Below, in pieces: positions 43,740 to 55,679 of a DNA stretch of 64,000 bases (the first letter of the stretch is position 1; each line of letters starts with the position of its first letter). Position numbers and translations under genes: made by a program. The stretch is from contig OY998175.1 in NCBI GenBank assembly GCA_963921935.1, positions 154,006,809 through 154,070,808 on the forward strand. The letters are read 5' to 3'. The DNA is from Galeruca laticollis (Eukaryota; Arthropoda; Insecta; Coleoptera; Chrysomelidae). Under the pieces are notes generated by a model that saw only the letters and a list, made by a program, of their open reading frames with translations, had not been told where the DNA came from and did no database searches.

Positions 43740-45667
43740 CGTAAAATCAATGTTTTGTGTTCATTGATCAATGAATTTCGTTTATAGTCTTTGAATGTAT
43801 GCTGTTTATGGATTTATGAAGAAAATTTATTGTTACTCCGATAAAAAACATGGATTAATTATTGTCAATTAATTTTTTCATTTTATTAATGAAAAAAATT
43901 ATAAATGTTTGTTGTTAAGTGTGTATTGATTAATGTTTATAGTCCATTATTGATTGATTGATGTACTAAAATATTCATCGATAATCAGAAATCATGGTAT
44001 CAATTACAGATTCATAATATTAATCTTCAAAATATTGACGACCGGTGTTCATCAATTTTACGAACGAAATTTTTTCTATGTAGGAAGTAAGTAAAATAAT
44101 TTGGAAAGGTTTCGGGCTATGGAGAATAATTTATTATACGAATTTCCTTGTAAGAAAGTATTGAAGTTCTTAATAGAATTCATTACTTTGTGGTGTATTG
44201 AAATATTCATTAGCAGTTGGCTTATTGGTAGTACATGTTGATGCTTAAAACTCCTCGGAGCGGAAGACCCACAAACGGCAGTAGACAAACTGGGAGTTTT
44301 TCGACCGCTTCAGCCAAAATCAGTCATAATTATGCGAAAATAATGACATGAAACGTGAGCCTGGAGCTACGAAAACCGTTTTTCCGAGTTTCGCAAAACC
44401 CGGTCTCGCGAAATGGATGGAACTGTAATTTCATGAAACGCAGTCTGCATTGCTCTTCGTAATCTTATCTCTGTTGCGAGCAACTTTTGTTTCACGTTTC
44501 ATGAAATTGGTTTTATACAACGCGCTGTATCAGTGTGCTTTAGGTATTTTCATGTAAACCCCCGAGCGCGTTGTTGCCAGATTTTTTGTCGTATATATAA
44601 ACTTTTTCTTAATTAAAAATACAATATAAACTATTTTCTATGTAAACTACTTATGAATACTAAAAAGTATATTAGTATTTATCTTTAAACATATTTCAAG
44701 CGAATATTGATTCAACGTGTTTCGAGAAAAACTGTATTTTTTATTTTAACAATACTTTCATTTACCTTTGAACTGTTTCATATTTTCTACAGCCAACTTT
44801 ACTCTCGTTTCCGCTACATTTAAGTTTAAAATCCCGCTCTGGTCATATTTTAGGAAAAGGTCCCCTCGAGATTGCTTTCTGAGATAAAAAAAAAACAAAA
44901 ACGTAGCTACATTATGAAAACAATCAAGCCGGAATCAAAGGACCGGATTGGTCTAACGTATATTTCCGGTTATTGAATCTAGAACAATCGCTGGTAAATC
45001 ACTTGAGATTTCCTTTGTTCTCGACGCTGCAAAATAGCTATAAAATCGGAAAACTCAGCATTTCACTACGCTAGCGTGGGCTGCTTACTTAATGAAGGAG
45101 AAATTACTGAACTTCCAAAGAGAAGTTCGTTAGAAAACGGAGAAAGATAAGGGCTTGTTCGATAAATACTATAATTAAGAATTAAAATGGAAAGTGCGGG
45201 AGGCAAGTGATACTATAAAAATTGATTCACGTCATAAAGCGAGTATGAGATCACATGTGAACAATGCTGCCTGACTTTGAAAGTAATATGGAGATTGAGG
45301 AAATGTAAAACAACGATGTTATGCTGATATTTAATATGATAACAAAATTTGCAGGCAATTCTGTTTTAGAATAAATACAATAAATATATATGAACATATT
45401 TGAGGCTTGAACGTATTAAAATTGTTCCACTAATCCTAAATAATGTCTTTTATTGAAATGTCTATTTTATTAAACATTTCGTTTGATTTGAGTTGCGTGT
45501 GTAGCTTTTAGATGTGATTTATCAAATAAAGTTTATGAAGTTTGATTTTATTTGGAACCCATGAATAACCATAACATTTATGATTATGTCCATATTGTAG
45601 GATATGACAAGTTACGTTATTAATGCTTTCGTTCAAATCAACATAGAGTTAATAATTAGAGGAAAAT
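43740..45667. other. No gene seen; GC-richer patch at 44270-44580
   Basis: Mostly AT-rich. 44330-44580 is GC- and CpG-richer with repeated TTTCATGAAA palindromes (44431, 44503) and GCGCGTTG words. Could be regulatory DNA of an unseen host gene or part of an unrecognised element. Confidence 0.35.
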
Positions 45668-45722
45668 TACTTACTTACTAACTTACTTAATCCTTATATC
45701 CTGTACCCTTACGGGTGTGGGT

Positions 45723-45723
<1 letters not shown>
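45668..45723 (-). repeat. Probable LINE 3' tail (TAAG)n
   Basis: On the minus strand: CCGTAAGGGTACAGGATATA, then TAAGTAAGTTAGTAAGTAAG. A short (TAAG) tail after a terminal segment suits the end of an RTE-like element, perhaps the same one whose RT C-terminus lies at 51164-51350. Confidence 0.4.

Positions 45724-45724
<1 letters not shown>

Positions 45725-45754
<30 letters not shown>
45725..45754. repeat. (GA)n microsatellite
   Basis: Fifteen GA units on the plus strand, next to the 3' end of LINE #2. Confidence 0.95.
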
Positions 45755-45757
<3 letters not shown>

Positions 45758-45991
45758 GCTTTATTGTCATGAAAAATTATACATTTTTATGGACAAAGCC
45801 AAATAATTCAAAAATAGATAAATATAAAAAAAGTATATAAAAAATAATATAAAAATATATAAAAAATACTGACTATACTAACAATACAAAACATAATATA
45901 CAAAAGTACAAATTTAAATTAATAATTATAATACAATATTGGCATCGTACATCATACCAAATATTAAACTACGCTAATGTAACTCAAAAGT

Positions 45992-48080
45992 CTAGGGTAC
46001 ATTGCAGAATTCTGCCACTTTATAATAAGGTCTCTCAAGCAGAAACGCCGTTGTCAATCTCCGGAACCTATTGAATGTATTTGCCACTTTTAATTCTAAA
46101 AGTAGCTGATTGAATAGTTTTTTGGCATTGAAAGTGATGGAATTTTTTACCGGATCAGAGGTGGGTATTGTTAAGTAGATATCGAAATTTTTTCTTCTAG
46201 TAGGGTAATTATGAATTGGTCTCTCAGTTAAATTGTGAAACTGTTTGCGAATCAAACACACGGATTCCAAAATGAATAGAGCGGGAAGAGTTAAAATTTC
46301 GTATTTTTTAAAATAGAATTCGCAATGCGTCCTACGATTCAAACCATAAATGTAACGAATAGCTCTTTTCTGTAGTTTGAATATAGATGCGAAGGGGTGC
46401 AAACTACAAGACCACCAGAGAGGCAAACCATAGCAAAGGTGCGATTCGAACAAAGAGTAGTAAGTTGTTAAAGCAGTACAAGAATCAAGCTGTTTAGACA
46501 CAGATTTAATGGCAAAACAAGCCGAAGATACTTTTTTCGCTAAAATGTCTACATGTACAGACCATTTAAGGGCCACTGTCAATATGGAGACCAATAAACT
46601 TAATCGAATTTGAAGATCTTATTAAGTCATTGTTAAGTTTGAGAGGTTGCAAAACTCCTTTGTAAGATAAAACTAACGTTTTCTCAGTGTTAAAGCAAAG
46701 CCCGTTCAAGTCAGACCAGGACTTAATAGTAATGAGATCTTTGCCTATGGTAGAATGTAAAGTTGGTATATCTGAACTGCTCCAGGTTACACTAGTGTCA
46801 TCGGCAAATAAAGTGAATTTATCATAAATTCGTAAGTCTGTGACATCATTAATGAATACCAAAAGAAGAATTGGACCTAAAACTGAACCCTGGGGTACAC
46901 CACTGCTAACTGGTACATTTTTCGAAACTTTTCCATTTGCTCGTACCAGTTGTTTTCTACATTGCAGGTAAGATTCAAACCATTTTAAAGGAATACCACG
47001 GATGCCATAATTTGCTAGTTCGTTCATCAAAATTTCATCAATACAATCGAATGCCTTTGCGAAGTCACAAAAAACAGAAGCGGTGAAAAGTTAATTATTA
47101 AGTGAGATATATATTTCATTAAGAACAGAAAACATTAGTACATTTATTAGGTAGGAAACCGAATTGTTGGAATTTTATCTTCAATAAGATTAGTGTTTTA
47201 AATGAAACTCACGGTTTCTAGTTAATTCCACAATATAATAAAAATTATTGAAAATTCTAAAAAATTGACAATTGTTTCGATAAATCAATATCATCGTCAG
47301 AATGACAGAAGTTACATTTCATTCGATGCCTACCTGATGTTAGTAGTTATTTTTGGCTAGACCAAGAAGTGACCTAACTTGTGATAGACTTAATACATGT
47401 TTATAGAAAAAAGAAGAAGATGTGATATTACAAATATTGAAGCTTAGATATTATTAGCCCTATGGTGATATCATGGGTATCATTTTTCCAATTAAGATCA
47501 GTATAACTGTGCAATGATATAGAAAACCAGGAAAACTATATCTATCTAAGCTTCAATATTTGTAATATCACATCTTCTTCTTTTTTCTATAAACATATTT
47601 AGGTCACTTCTTGGTCTAGCCAAAAATAACTACTAACATCAGGTAGGCATCAAATTAAATGTAACTTCTGTCATTCTGACGATGATATTGATTTATCGAA
47701 ACAATTGTCAATTTGTTAGAATCTTCAATAACTTTTATCATATTGTGGAATTAACTAGAAACCGCGAGTTTCATTTGAAACACTATTATGAGCAGATTCC
47801 ACGAAGTAAGGGTCGAGACAGTTAATTTCTTCGATAAGATTGGTAATAAGGCAATAGGACGATAGTTACTAGTATTTTGTTTCTCGACACTCTTGTGGAG
47901 GGGAACAATTATAGCTGTTTTTAGACAGTTAGGAAAGAGACCTTTTCACCGCATCTGGAATATTTAAAAACAATGATAACCCATCAATGCCACAGGAAGT
48001 TTTGTTTTGAATGCTGAGTATGGTTTGCACAAGCTTAAATTTATCTATTGGTCTAAGGAAGAAACTATCAGTGATTCTTT
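45992..48080 (-). pseudogene. LINE #2 reverse transcriptase, split by a PLE hairpin
   Basis: The upstream part (48030-47842) reads TSCGIDGLSLFL, AIIVPLHKSVEKQ and TSNYRPIALLPILSK. The PLE copy follows. Beyond it the RT resumes with QFGFLPNKCTN, FCDFAKAFDCIDEIL (motif A with its aspartates), SSGVPQGSVLGPILL, and FADDTSVTW (motif C). The 45992-46594 frame is the C-terminal thumb/connector with SVSKQLD, YGLPLWWSCSL and LNRRTHCEFYF. A shift near 46580 and stops near 47110 break it. Catalytic residues are intact. Confidence 0.85.
47192..47827. mobile_element. Penelope-like hairpin (copy D)
   Basis: Target duplication TCTTCAATAAGATT (47178-47191) / TCTTCGATAAGATT (47828-47841). Left arm 47192-47540 is the PLE 3' region in reverse; right arm 47541-47827 is the same region forward, ending with the GTCGAGACAGTTAATT tail. 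The two arms meet at about 47541, giving a 0.6-kb hairpin with an extra 45-base tail on the right arm. It interrupts the RT of LINE #2. Confidence 0.9.
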
Positions 48081-48199
48081 TGGAAGGAACGAGGAAAGAC
48101 AAAGCATCACGACTTGGAAATATTTTAGAGCTAATATTCTAACTAACGTTCACGAAATAATTGTTAAGTTCGTCTGGGTCGAGTTCAATAAAGTTTGAG

Positions 48200-48576
48200 G
48201 AACGAGTTTTGTTCCTTAAATCATTAATAACAGATCAAGTTTCCATCGAGGAATTTTTAGCTCTAGAGATGCGATGGTTATAATAGTATTGTTTAATATA
48301 TTTGATAGTTTTCCGGTACAATATTTTATTGATATATTTGAGTATGTGAAGATTGTCTGTGAATTTTTTAATGTACATGAGTGATCTCATATTCTGAGAT
48401 GAAGTACGTATTCCCTTCGTAGACTATGATTTGTGATGTTTTGTTTTACGAGTACGAAGAGGAAATTATGTATTGAAGCACTTGATAATTTTATTAATAA
48501 AGTCCAAAAATTTATCTTCAGTGAGATTAATCCAATCATTTACTAAACATAAACTATGAAATTTGGTGAAATTTTG
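48200..48576. other. Degraded LINE #2 linker between endonuclease and RT
   Basis: Non-open on the minus strand; position shows it is the decayed linker of ORF2, no separate feature. Confidence 0.5.
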
Positions 48577-49260
48577 TTAAGAGAAAATCCTCGCCAACTG
48601 AGTGTTTTTCTTTAGAAATTTACGAGGTGATACAAATTCGGCGAAAACTGCTTCATGGTCAGAGAGACCTGAGTTAATTACTGAGTGATTCACATCATTG
48701 GGTAGAAAGTCGGAAACTATGTAATATAAAATTGAAGTTGTTTTAGTAGTACGAGTTGGTGTATCCACGTGCATATTTAGATCAAACGACTCAAAAATAT
48801 TTACCAAAGACCTTTGAGTGGCACAATTATTAGTAAAGTCAATATTAAAATCACAGCATAAAACTTTTTTTCTCTTAACAGGCAGAGCGTAAAGTAAATT
48901 TAGAAGGTTCTCAAGAAAAGAATGAATATTTGATTGAGGTGGTCTGTAAAGACAAATTATATATAACTCGATATTTTTGTTGTAAATTGTAGAACATTCA
49001 AAAGTATTCTCTACTTGTAGAAAATCATATTTTAATACAGCCGAGAAGTACTCGCCAGAAGATAAAATTAGGGTTCCACTGTGAGCTGAATTACTCCTGT
49101 CATATTTGCTAATAACTCGATATTTTTCAATAAAAATAGGTTCGTTTGCTTGTAGCCAGTATTTAGTAATAGCAACTATCTGCGGAAACCCCAATTCCTC
49201 CAAAAACAAGTACAACTCGCCCGTTTTATTGCGTATTGAGTGAATATTAATTAGAACCAT
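48577..49260 (-). pseudogene. LINE #2 endonuclease domain
   Basis: APE-type endonuclease, about 225 residues, open throughout: INIHSIRNKTGEL (Asn), VAITKYWLQ where the catalytic Glu is Lys, LYRPPQSN, VLCCDFNIDF and NSGLSDHEAVF (SDH motif). The Glu-to-Lys change would be expected to abolish cleavage. It is followed by a frame break before the RT. Target-primed insertion would need this nuclease. Confidence 0.85.
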
Positions 49261-49382
49261 TCTAAATTTACTGTTCTAAAAACTAAGTAAGGATTCTAGT
49301 TCCTCTGGACACGTCCTATCAACTAAAAAATTTTCTTGGAAGAATCGGCAGTAAACTAAAGGCTATTACATTCTCTAATTTT

Positions 49383-50519
49383 TTAATGGTGAATTCTCAA
49401 TTCCGAGGTGATGTAAGTTCTGTAGGTGGATAGATCTTCATCCACTTCAACTGAGCTTACGCCATAAAAATCCTGAAAGTTATAATAAATTGCCCTAAAA
49501 GCTATGGGATCAACGGGCAGACCCTCGGATGCTAAAAACAACTTTTCACTTGTGAAAGTATAACCTTCAAAACATACAAACGATGGTTGGTCATGTAGAT
49601 AGGCGAGGAATAACTTGAGAGATAACAGAATAGCCGGTTCTCTTAATCTACACATAACATAAAGATTGCCTCCAGTAGAGGACTCCTGTGTTAATCTGAC
49701 CGTAGGAGGAGGAATCGAGGCCAGCGAAAAGTTAGTGTCATTGTGTGAATCTTTGGGAAACTGAAATGATTTATCACACGAAAAGCTGTTTGATTTACAT
49801 ACGGCTACAGCTTGTTTGTCAGATGTGATGGCTACTACTACGGGACGAGAAGGGTCAGAACTTTTACTTACAGGCCGTATTACTGGATTAATTGTCACAG
49901 GCTGAAGACAATCCATCGTCGGAGAAAGCGAGGCTTCTTGGGACAATGAAGATTCAACAGACCATTTTAATGAAACTCCAGGTGGCCATACATCATTGTT
50001 AAACAAATTGCTAGTAGACATTTTCGTTAGAAAACCAATTTTAAATGTTGATGTTTTTAATTCAATGCTTGGATTGATTGAGGGAAAGCAACGAATGAAC
50101 TCTGTAAAATCCAGCTTTTCTTTAACATGATGTTCAATATGATTTGTGGTGAAGCCTGCAGGGAGGTTGTTGACTATTACATAATGCCACCTTTGATTAC
50201 GGCTAGGGGATAAGTTGTTCGAAACTTCTGGAATTCTGGTAATCTCAGGAGATGTTTCAGTTTGTGTAGAGGATGATGTAATATAGGTGGGACGGTTCTT
50301 CTGATTATTGTTCATCTCTTTCACTAAACTCGATATATGAGTTAAATCACTTTTCAAATTATGCAAATCTTCTTTTATCACCAGGGATGAGGAATCATGG
50401 ATATGAATTTTCGGTGTTTCTCCGGAATAGTTGAAAAGCATTGAATATATGTTGAAGAGATTATGTTCCATATCCCGTACTGATTTAAGCAACAAATCTG
50501 GGTTAAAAACAGTAAACAT
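49383..50519 (-). pseudogene. LINE #2 ORF1, C-terminal part
   Basis: 378 open codons with a coiled-coil stretch (DLHNLKSDLTHISSLVKEMN), then RWHYVIVNNLPAGFTTNHIE and a globular part resembling the esterase/RRM-less ORF1 region of insect CR1/Jockey-like elements. The frame breaks between this and the PHD-bearing part by a stop near 50545. Role presumed to be RNA binding and particle formation. Confidence 0.7.
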
Positions 50520-50546
50520 GTAGGCTATTTTATTGATATCGTCTAT

Positions 50547-50951
50547 CTACTTTTCCATAAGATTCCATTTATATTCATTCTTTAATAACATATCGTATAT
50601 CTCAGTAATAGTTGGTACGCTATCAGTTAACTGATTTATACGATTCGCTAGCGAGTCAAATATTTCATGGAGAATCTGATTCTTGGTTAAGTCAGAAATT
50701 TTATCAATAAGGTATCTCAAATTAGGAGAATCGCAGATTATACAAAAGAAGCGCAAGTTGTTGAACTTCTGGGAAAGTAGAATTTTTGTAGTAGGTTTGT
50801 CAATTCCTGTACAGCTCATACAGAAAAATCGTCGACATTCACCACTGCATCGAAGCTTATTATATTTATCTTTTTCTAAAAATTCCTTACAGCAATTTTT
50901 ACATTTGTAGCTGCCCATATCTAGATCAAGGTCACTGTCGATACTAAACAA
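50547..50951 (-). pseudogene. LINE #2 ORF1, N-terminal PHD finger
   Basis: Reads YKCKNCCKEFLEKD, LRCSGECRRFFCMSCTG and LRFFCIICD: Cys/His spacing of a PHD-type zinc finger at residues 14-75. It starts with a TTG-like position, so the true ATG is uncertain; DMGSYKC at about 50918 carries one. A stop ends it after 134 codons, one or two codons before the next frame. Confidence 0.8.
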
Positions 50952-51121
50952 AAACGAACTTACGCTAGTTAACAGTAACTAAAATAACGAAAATCAAAAC
51001 AAACGACAAACACACGTATTGAGTAATAGTCCGACTGCGAAAATAAATACAAAACAAACACAACCGATCGATACGGCACTCCAAATAATACTTTTGTTTA
51101 GTTGAGTATGTTGGTATTATT

Positions 51122-51158
<37 letters not shown>
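51122..51158. repeat. (CT)n microsatellite
   Basis: CT repeat with one TT interruption on the plus strand, next to the 5' end of LINE #2; inverted in orientation relative to the (GA)n at 45725. Confidence 0.95.
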
Positions 51159-51163
51159 TCATT

Positions 51164-51350
51164 TCTATCCTGCGTTAAACTATTTATTTCTTCTCATTTG
51201 AAGTTTCTCTTACTTGCTGCCGCATTCACATCCTCTAACCATGCTCTTCTTGGTCTTTCTCTGTACTTCTTCTTGTATGTTCTATCTTCAAATACATGAT
51301 TTACTATCCTTTTTTCCGCCATTCGTTGTAGTAGCTAGCAAATGTTCCTA
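51164..51350 (-). pseudogene. LINE RT C-terminal fragment
   Basis: Minus-strand frame reads RMAEKRIVNHVFEDR, YRERPRRAWLEDVNAAAS, a stop, then EEINSLTQDRNE. This is the usual C-terminal tail (GRPRR.W...) of RTE/CR1-like RTs. It ends in the GA microsatellite. Confidence 0.65.
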
Positions 51351-51379
51351 AAAAGTTCTGGTCTTTCGTGCAAATAGGA

Positions 51380-53215
51380 AAACCACTAGCATACTTAATA
51401 ATACATTTTATAAAAGCGGACCTCTTAATCAACCGGATGCCATTTTAAACGTGTTTACTGATTCTTGTCAGTCAGGATATACTAGCTCAGCTACCCCTAA
51501 TTATGACAAAATTGAATCAAACATAAACTGATTGGCTTGTACTACCCCAACTTTCACTGAATCTGAAGTGTTAAGCAGTCTCAAAAAATTAAAATCAAAC
51601 CTTTTATCTGGCCCTGATGGTTTGTCAGCATTATTGATGCGTATCTATGCGTGAGCTCTTGCTAAGCCATTATGCTTTTTATTCAACCTCTCTCTAAAAT
51701 CTGGTGAATTTCTGGTGATACGGAAAACTGCAACAGTTTGTCCCATTTTTAAGATGGATAAAAAGGTTGTTGTTTATATCGCCCTATCACAATTATCTCT
51801 AACATCTCGAAAATATTTGAAACTATGCTTTCCGACGTTGTTTTCCATCACGGTAAACTATCCATATACAATTAACAACATGGTTTTTATACTGGTAGAT
51901 TCACAGTTTCGAATTGAATGTGCTTAACGCAATATACTGCGGCACACTTGGATAGCGGTGGTCAGGTTGATGTCATCTATACATATTTTTCTAAGGCCTT
52001 TGGTCGCTTGGACCATGTTATTCTTTTTATGAATCTCTCCACCATTGGCTCGACTGACTCATCCACCAACATTTTTATGTCAAACCGGTCGGAAAAAAAC
52101 GAACCGTTACTTATCGTGGTTTTCACTCAGTAGAAATTAATACGACCTCTGGAGTGCCTCAGGTTTCATTTCTTGCACCGCTATTATTTTTGATCTTTAT
52201 AAATGACATCATTTTGAAGTTAAATTGTAATGTTCTCCTGTATGCAGGCGATCTAAAACTACATCGTTCTATAATCAATATTAGTGATTACCTCGTACTT
52301 CAAGCGGATATGGATACAATTATTGAGTGGTGCGAAAAAAATGCACTTCATCCCAGCAGTTCCTAATGTAATTTTAACGCCATCCATTTTAATTACCACA
52401 TTTCTAGTAATGTGCTTAAAAGGTGCGCAACATTCAAAGACCTTGGCGTCACATTTGATAGTAAATTAAACTTTGTTGACCACATTAATAATATCCTTGG
52501 TGAGGCATTAAGAAACCTTGGCTTTGTTTTGAGAAGATCTAAGCAATTTACTGGAGTTAGAACCATAATTTTACTTTTGAATGCATTCTTTCTTCCAAAA
52601 CTGGAACATGCCTCTCTTATATGGGGCCCTAGCTATCAAATTCATGTCAAAAAATTGAATAGTATTTACAGAAAGTATGTAAAATATATGTGGTTTAATT
52701 CTGATATTATTTATCCACCTTAAGAAATACGTCAAAACATGTTGTTACAACGTTTTAACTTGAAAGATCTAGCGACTAGACGTAGGTGCTCTTCATTAAT
52801 ATTCCTTTACAAAATTGTGACATATAAAATTGACTGCCCAGAATTGCTAGGTGCATTAAGAATATATACTCCTTATGTTGCGTTGGGGCCAAAGATTATG
52901 TTAATAACCTATAAGTGCTCAAACTGACTCACCTTATGCCTCTTGTAGCCAAAACTTGGAGTGCACTCACAAAAGTAGTCACAATAAGTAGGATATAAAT
53001 ATTCGCGTTCAGCATAGCGGTAATGTTCGTTTACCTATATCGTTCGACTTGATTCTTAATACTCCGTTTGGACAAAGACGATATGACAATAAATTTAGAA
53101 CAGAGCTGGCTTGAGCAACTTTGCATACTTTAACTAAAATGAATTGAGAAGGCCATTTTAGCCGCAACATTTCATGCCCGGGAAAAAGGCTTAATAAATA
53201 AAGAGAAAAAGGCAA
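51380..53215 (+). pseudogene. LINE #3 (Jockey-like) reverse transcriptase, decayed
   Basis: Begins in the RT leader (TESEVLSSLKKLKSN, LSGPDGLSALLM, ATVCPIFKMD), then a motif A reading YTYFSKAFGRLDHVI in which the catalytic Asp and its partner are lost, SGVPQVSFLAPLLFLIFIND and LLYAGDLKLHRS, where YADD has become YAGD. The thumb follows in 52412-52723 (FKDLGVTFDSKLNFVDHI, LEHASLIWGPSY) and 52739-52927. No endonuclease or ORF1 is present, so it is 5'-truncated. The 3' end has AATAAATAAAG at 53192 and abuts BEL #1. Confidence 0.85.
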
Positions 53216-53362
53216 ACAAAATTACCTAACTTTACCCCCATAACCAATAAGTGATTTGTTTAGCGACTAATCGTATTCTAAACACTGATCAACGAAAAAC
53301 AAAATTAAAATAAATCTTAAAGAAAGAACAAAACAAAACCAAAGTATTTGGCAACTACGGAA

Positions 53363-53563
53363 CTATTCAAGAGGGAGAGGGCATAATTTGACCAATGGCC
53401 TTTTTATTTCTCCCTTAGAAGTTTTAACTGTGGCAACTCTCACTGTTTTGTCTTCTCCGGGATACAGTTTGGTAATACGTCCTAGTATCCACTCCGAAGG
53501 AGGTAAATTGTCTGCTTTAACAAATACGATCGTGCCGACGGTAGGCGGAATACTAGCCTTCAA
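53363..53563 (-). pseudogene. BEL #1 polyprotein C-terminus (DUF5641-like)
   Basis: Reads VGTIVFVKADNLPPSEWILG, then YPGEDKTVRVATVKTSKGEI and RPLVKLCPLPLE, the conserved end of BEL polyproteins. A stop follows. Confidence 0.9.
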
Positions 53564-53889
53564 CCATTTAGAACGTTGCTGTAAAGTATGTAAATATTCA
53601 TTATGCCAACATCGCCAGAAGTCTTGGTGCAGTTTTTGTAATTACTGCCACCGCGAAAGCCTATTGAGCGGTACATTGTTATAATCAGGTACAGGAATAG
53701 CTGACACTGGTTCCAATGTAAGAAAATGCGCTGGTGTCAAAGCCTGTATATCATCTATATCGGACGTCATTGGTATTATTGGGCGCGAATTAAGAATCGA
53801 TTCTGTTAATGTCAAAACCGTATAAAATTATTCCTATGTTAATATTTGATCGCCTAGCACACGTGAAAGATGAGATTTTACACTTTTTA

Positions 53890-54690
53890 CACCCGCCTCT
53901 ACCATCCGTTAAAGTGGGGTGAGTCTGCGGGCGAGGGATGCCATTGCATTGTTTCATGAGCGGCTGCCTGTTGCATGAGTCTTAAGAGTTCATGACGAGC
54001 CCCCATGAAGTTGGTGCCCCAATCGCTATGAAAATGTGATACCCTCCCCCGGCGAACGATTAAACGTTGTAAAGCGGACAAAAAACTGTCAATTTTTTAA
54101 GAATTTTCAACATTTTTCATTATATTGTGGAATTAGCTAGAAACATTGAGTTTCATTTAAAACACTAATATGAGTAGATTCCACGAAGTAAGTGTCGAGA
54201 TAGTTAATTTAGTTAAATCACTTGCCAGTTCCAAATGAACTGCTTTATTAGCGAAACATACAAAAATGCATAAATACGCATTGCGCGTGCGAACACCTCG
54301 ATACCGAGTCATTACGATATTAAAAGGTCCACCAAAATCGACTGCAGAGCGTGAAAACGGTTTAATTTGGTTAATTCTTGAAACCAGCAAATTTATCATG
54401 GGTGGTTGGTAGCTTCGAGGATTAACTTTCCAACACCTGATGCATTTGGATAAAACAGAGTTAATTGTTCTCTTAGCAGATAAAATCCAAAATTGTTGAG
54501 ATAACAAATAATAGGTTGTGCGAAAGCCTGTATGATAAAAACTTTCATGAAAATGACGAATAAGTAATGTGGATAACTGACAATTGCGAGGTAATAAAAT
54601 GGGATGTTTAGCGGAATATGAAAGTGGAGCATTTTTTAAACGTCCTCCTACTCTAAGGATGTTATCCTCATCCACAAAAACTTGTAGCTT
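53890..54690 (-). pseudogene. BEL #1 integrase, split by a PLE copy
   Basis: 54211-54675: ILRVGGRLKNAPLSY, LLPRNCQLSTLLIRHFHESF and the zinc-binding HTGFRTT...CIRCWK, then AVDFGGPFNI (first catalytic Asp) and KAVHLELASDL. The PLE copy follows. 54085-53899 resumes with FLSALQRLIVRRGRVSHFHS then DWGTNFMGAR (second Asp). The Glu region is lost between 53899 and 53563. Confidence 0.85.
54086..54210 (+). mobile_element. Penelope-like copy (E), 5'-truncated, in BEL #1 integrase
   Basis: Begins CTGTCAATTTTTTAAG directly after BEL codons and ends with the family tail (AATATGAGTAGATTCCACGA ... TAGTTAATTT). About 125 bp. Its left junction is repeated within PLE copy C. Confidence 0.85.
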
Positions 54691-54969
54691 GCGAAGCGGT
54701 TTAAATTTTTTTTTATTATTTTATTCATCATTAAAATAAACGTGTTGAGTATATTTAACAAGTAGTAATAAGGCGGCATGTTTATCAGAAGGAGAAAGAG
54801 CGCCTAAACATTTTTCTTGCGTGTTCTGCAGTTTAAATTCGAAACGAAGTATATAGGAAACAACATTTCTTAGGGCCGAAAAGGAAGAAAAGCGGGTAGA
54901 AAATTGTGTTCTTCAGTTAACGCAAATAATAAAAGTTTATTTTCTTCATCGCAAATGATTTCACCAGTT

Positions 54970-55660
54970 TTAGAAGATATGTGAAATTTGGGCCAATGGT
55001 GGGAAGATTGCAATACAAAAGATGGTCCTGTAAACCATATAGCATGTGCTGATAGCTCCTCTGGAGACTACATCAGCGAGATTATTGATAGACTTAACAT
55101 AATTCCAACAGGATGAAGATACATTTTCTTGAATAAAGGAAACTCTGTTGGAAATGAAGGTTTTATATTTGTGGGGCGATCCATTGAAACAATATAAAAC
55201 AATTTGAGAATCCGACAAGGCACAAATTTTATCGAACTCAATATATCCTGCGAAACATTTCTGAACATGAATTAATAATTTGGTAAGTAAAACAGCTGCA
55301 AAAAGCTCTAGACTTGGAATGGTAAGCTTGTTGGTCGGAGCTATTTTTGACTTTGCACAAACAAAACTGGTATGGATAGTATTGGCTTGGTTACACATCC
55401 TTAAATAAATGACACATCCGAAACCTTTTTCACTTGCGTCACTAAACCCATGCAACTGATAATTGCAAAAAACATCTGAACTGAATTTATGTCCAAAAAA
55501 TCGGGGTATTTGAATATTTGCCAGAGAGGACAGATCTGAGCAATATTTTTTCCAGGCAGAAATCACATCTTCACAAGAGACATCATCCCAGCCGATACGG
55601 GACAGCCATAGCGTTTGAATAAGGTATTTACAATAGAAGGTTATGGGAGAAATGAATCCT
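54970..55660 (-). pseudogene. BEL #1 RNase H region
   Basis: Reads LHGFSDASEKGFGCVIYLR (first Asp), IPSLELFAAVLLTKLL (Glu) and ICALSDSQIVLYCFNG (second Asp), then NNLADVVSRGA. This is the Peptidase_A17/RNase H block of BEL elements. Upstream WKKYCSDLSSLANIQIPRFF is the linker. Confidence 0.85.
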
Positions 55661-55679
55661 AGAGGATCATAAACTTATG

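Larger units (their letters stand above)
45757..51110 (-). mobile_element. LINE #2 (Jockey/CR1-like, PHD-type ORF1)
   Basis: Minus-strand order: 5' UTR (51110-50952), ORF1 (50951-49383), ORF2 endonuclease (49260-48577), RT (48200-45992), 3' UTR with AATAAAGC just before a (TC)n stretch. A PLE hairpin (47192-47827) splits the RT. Of the LINEs here it is the best preserved, with long open stretches, but ORF1 and ORF2 each carry breaks. Confidence 0.85.

Noticed and set aside
45725..51158. LINE #2 as a microsatellite-targeting element
   Set aside because: Orientation of the two tracts is opposite, so a simple target-site explanation fails; reported only as an oddity.
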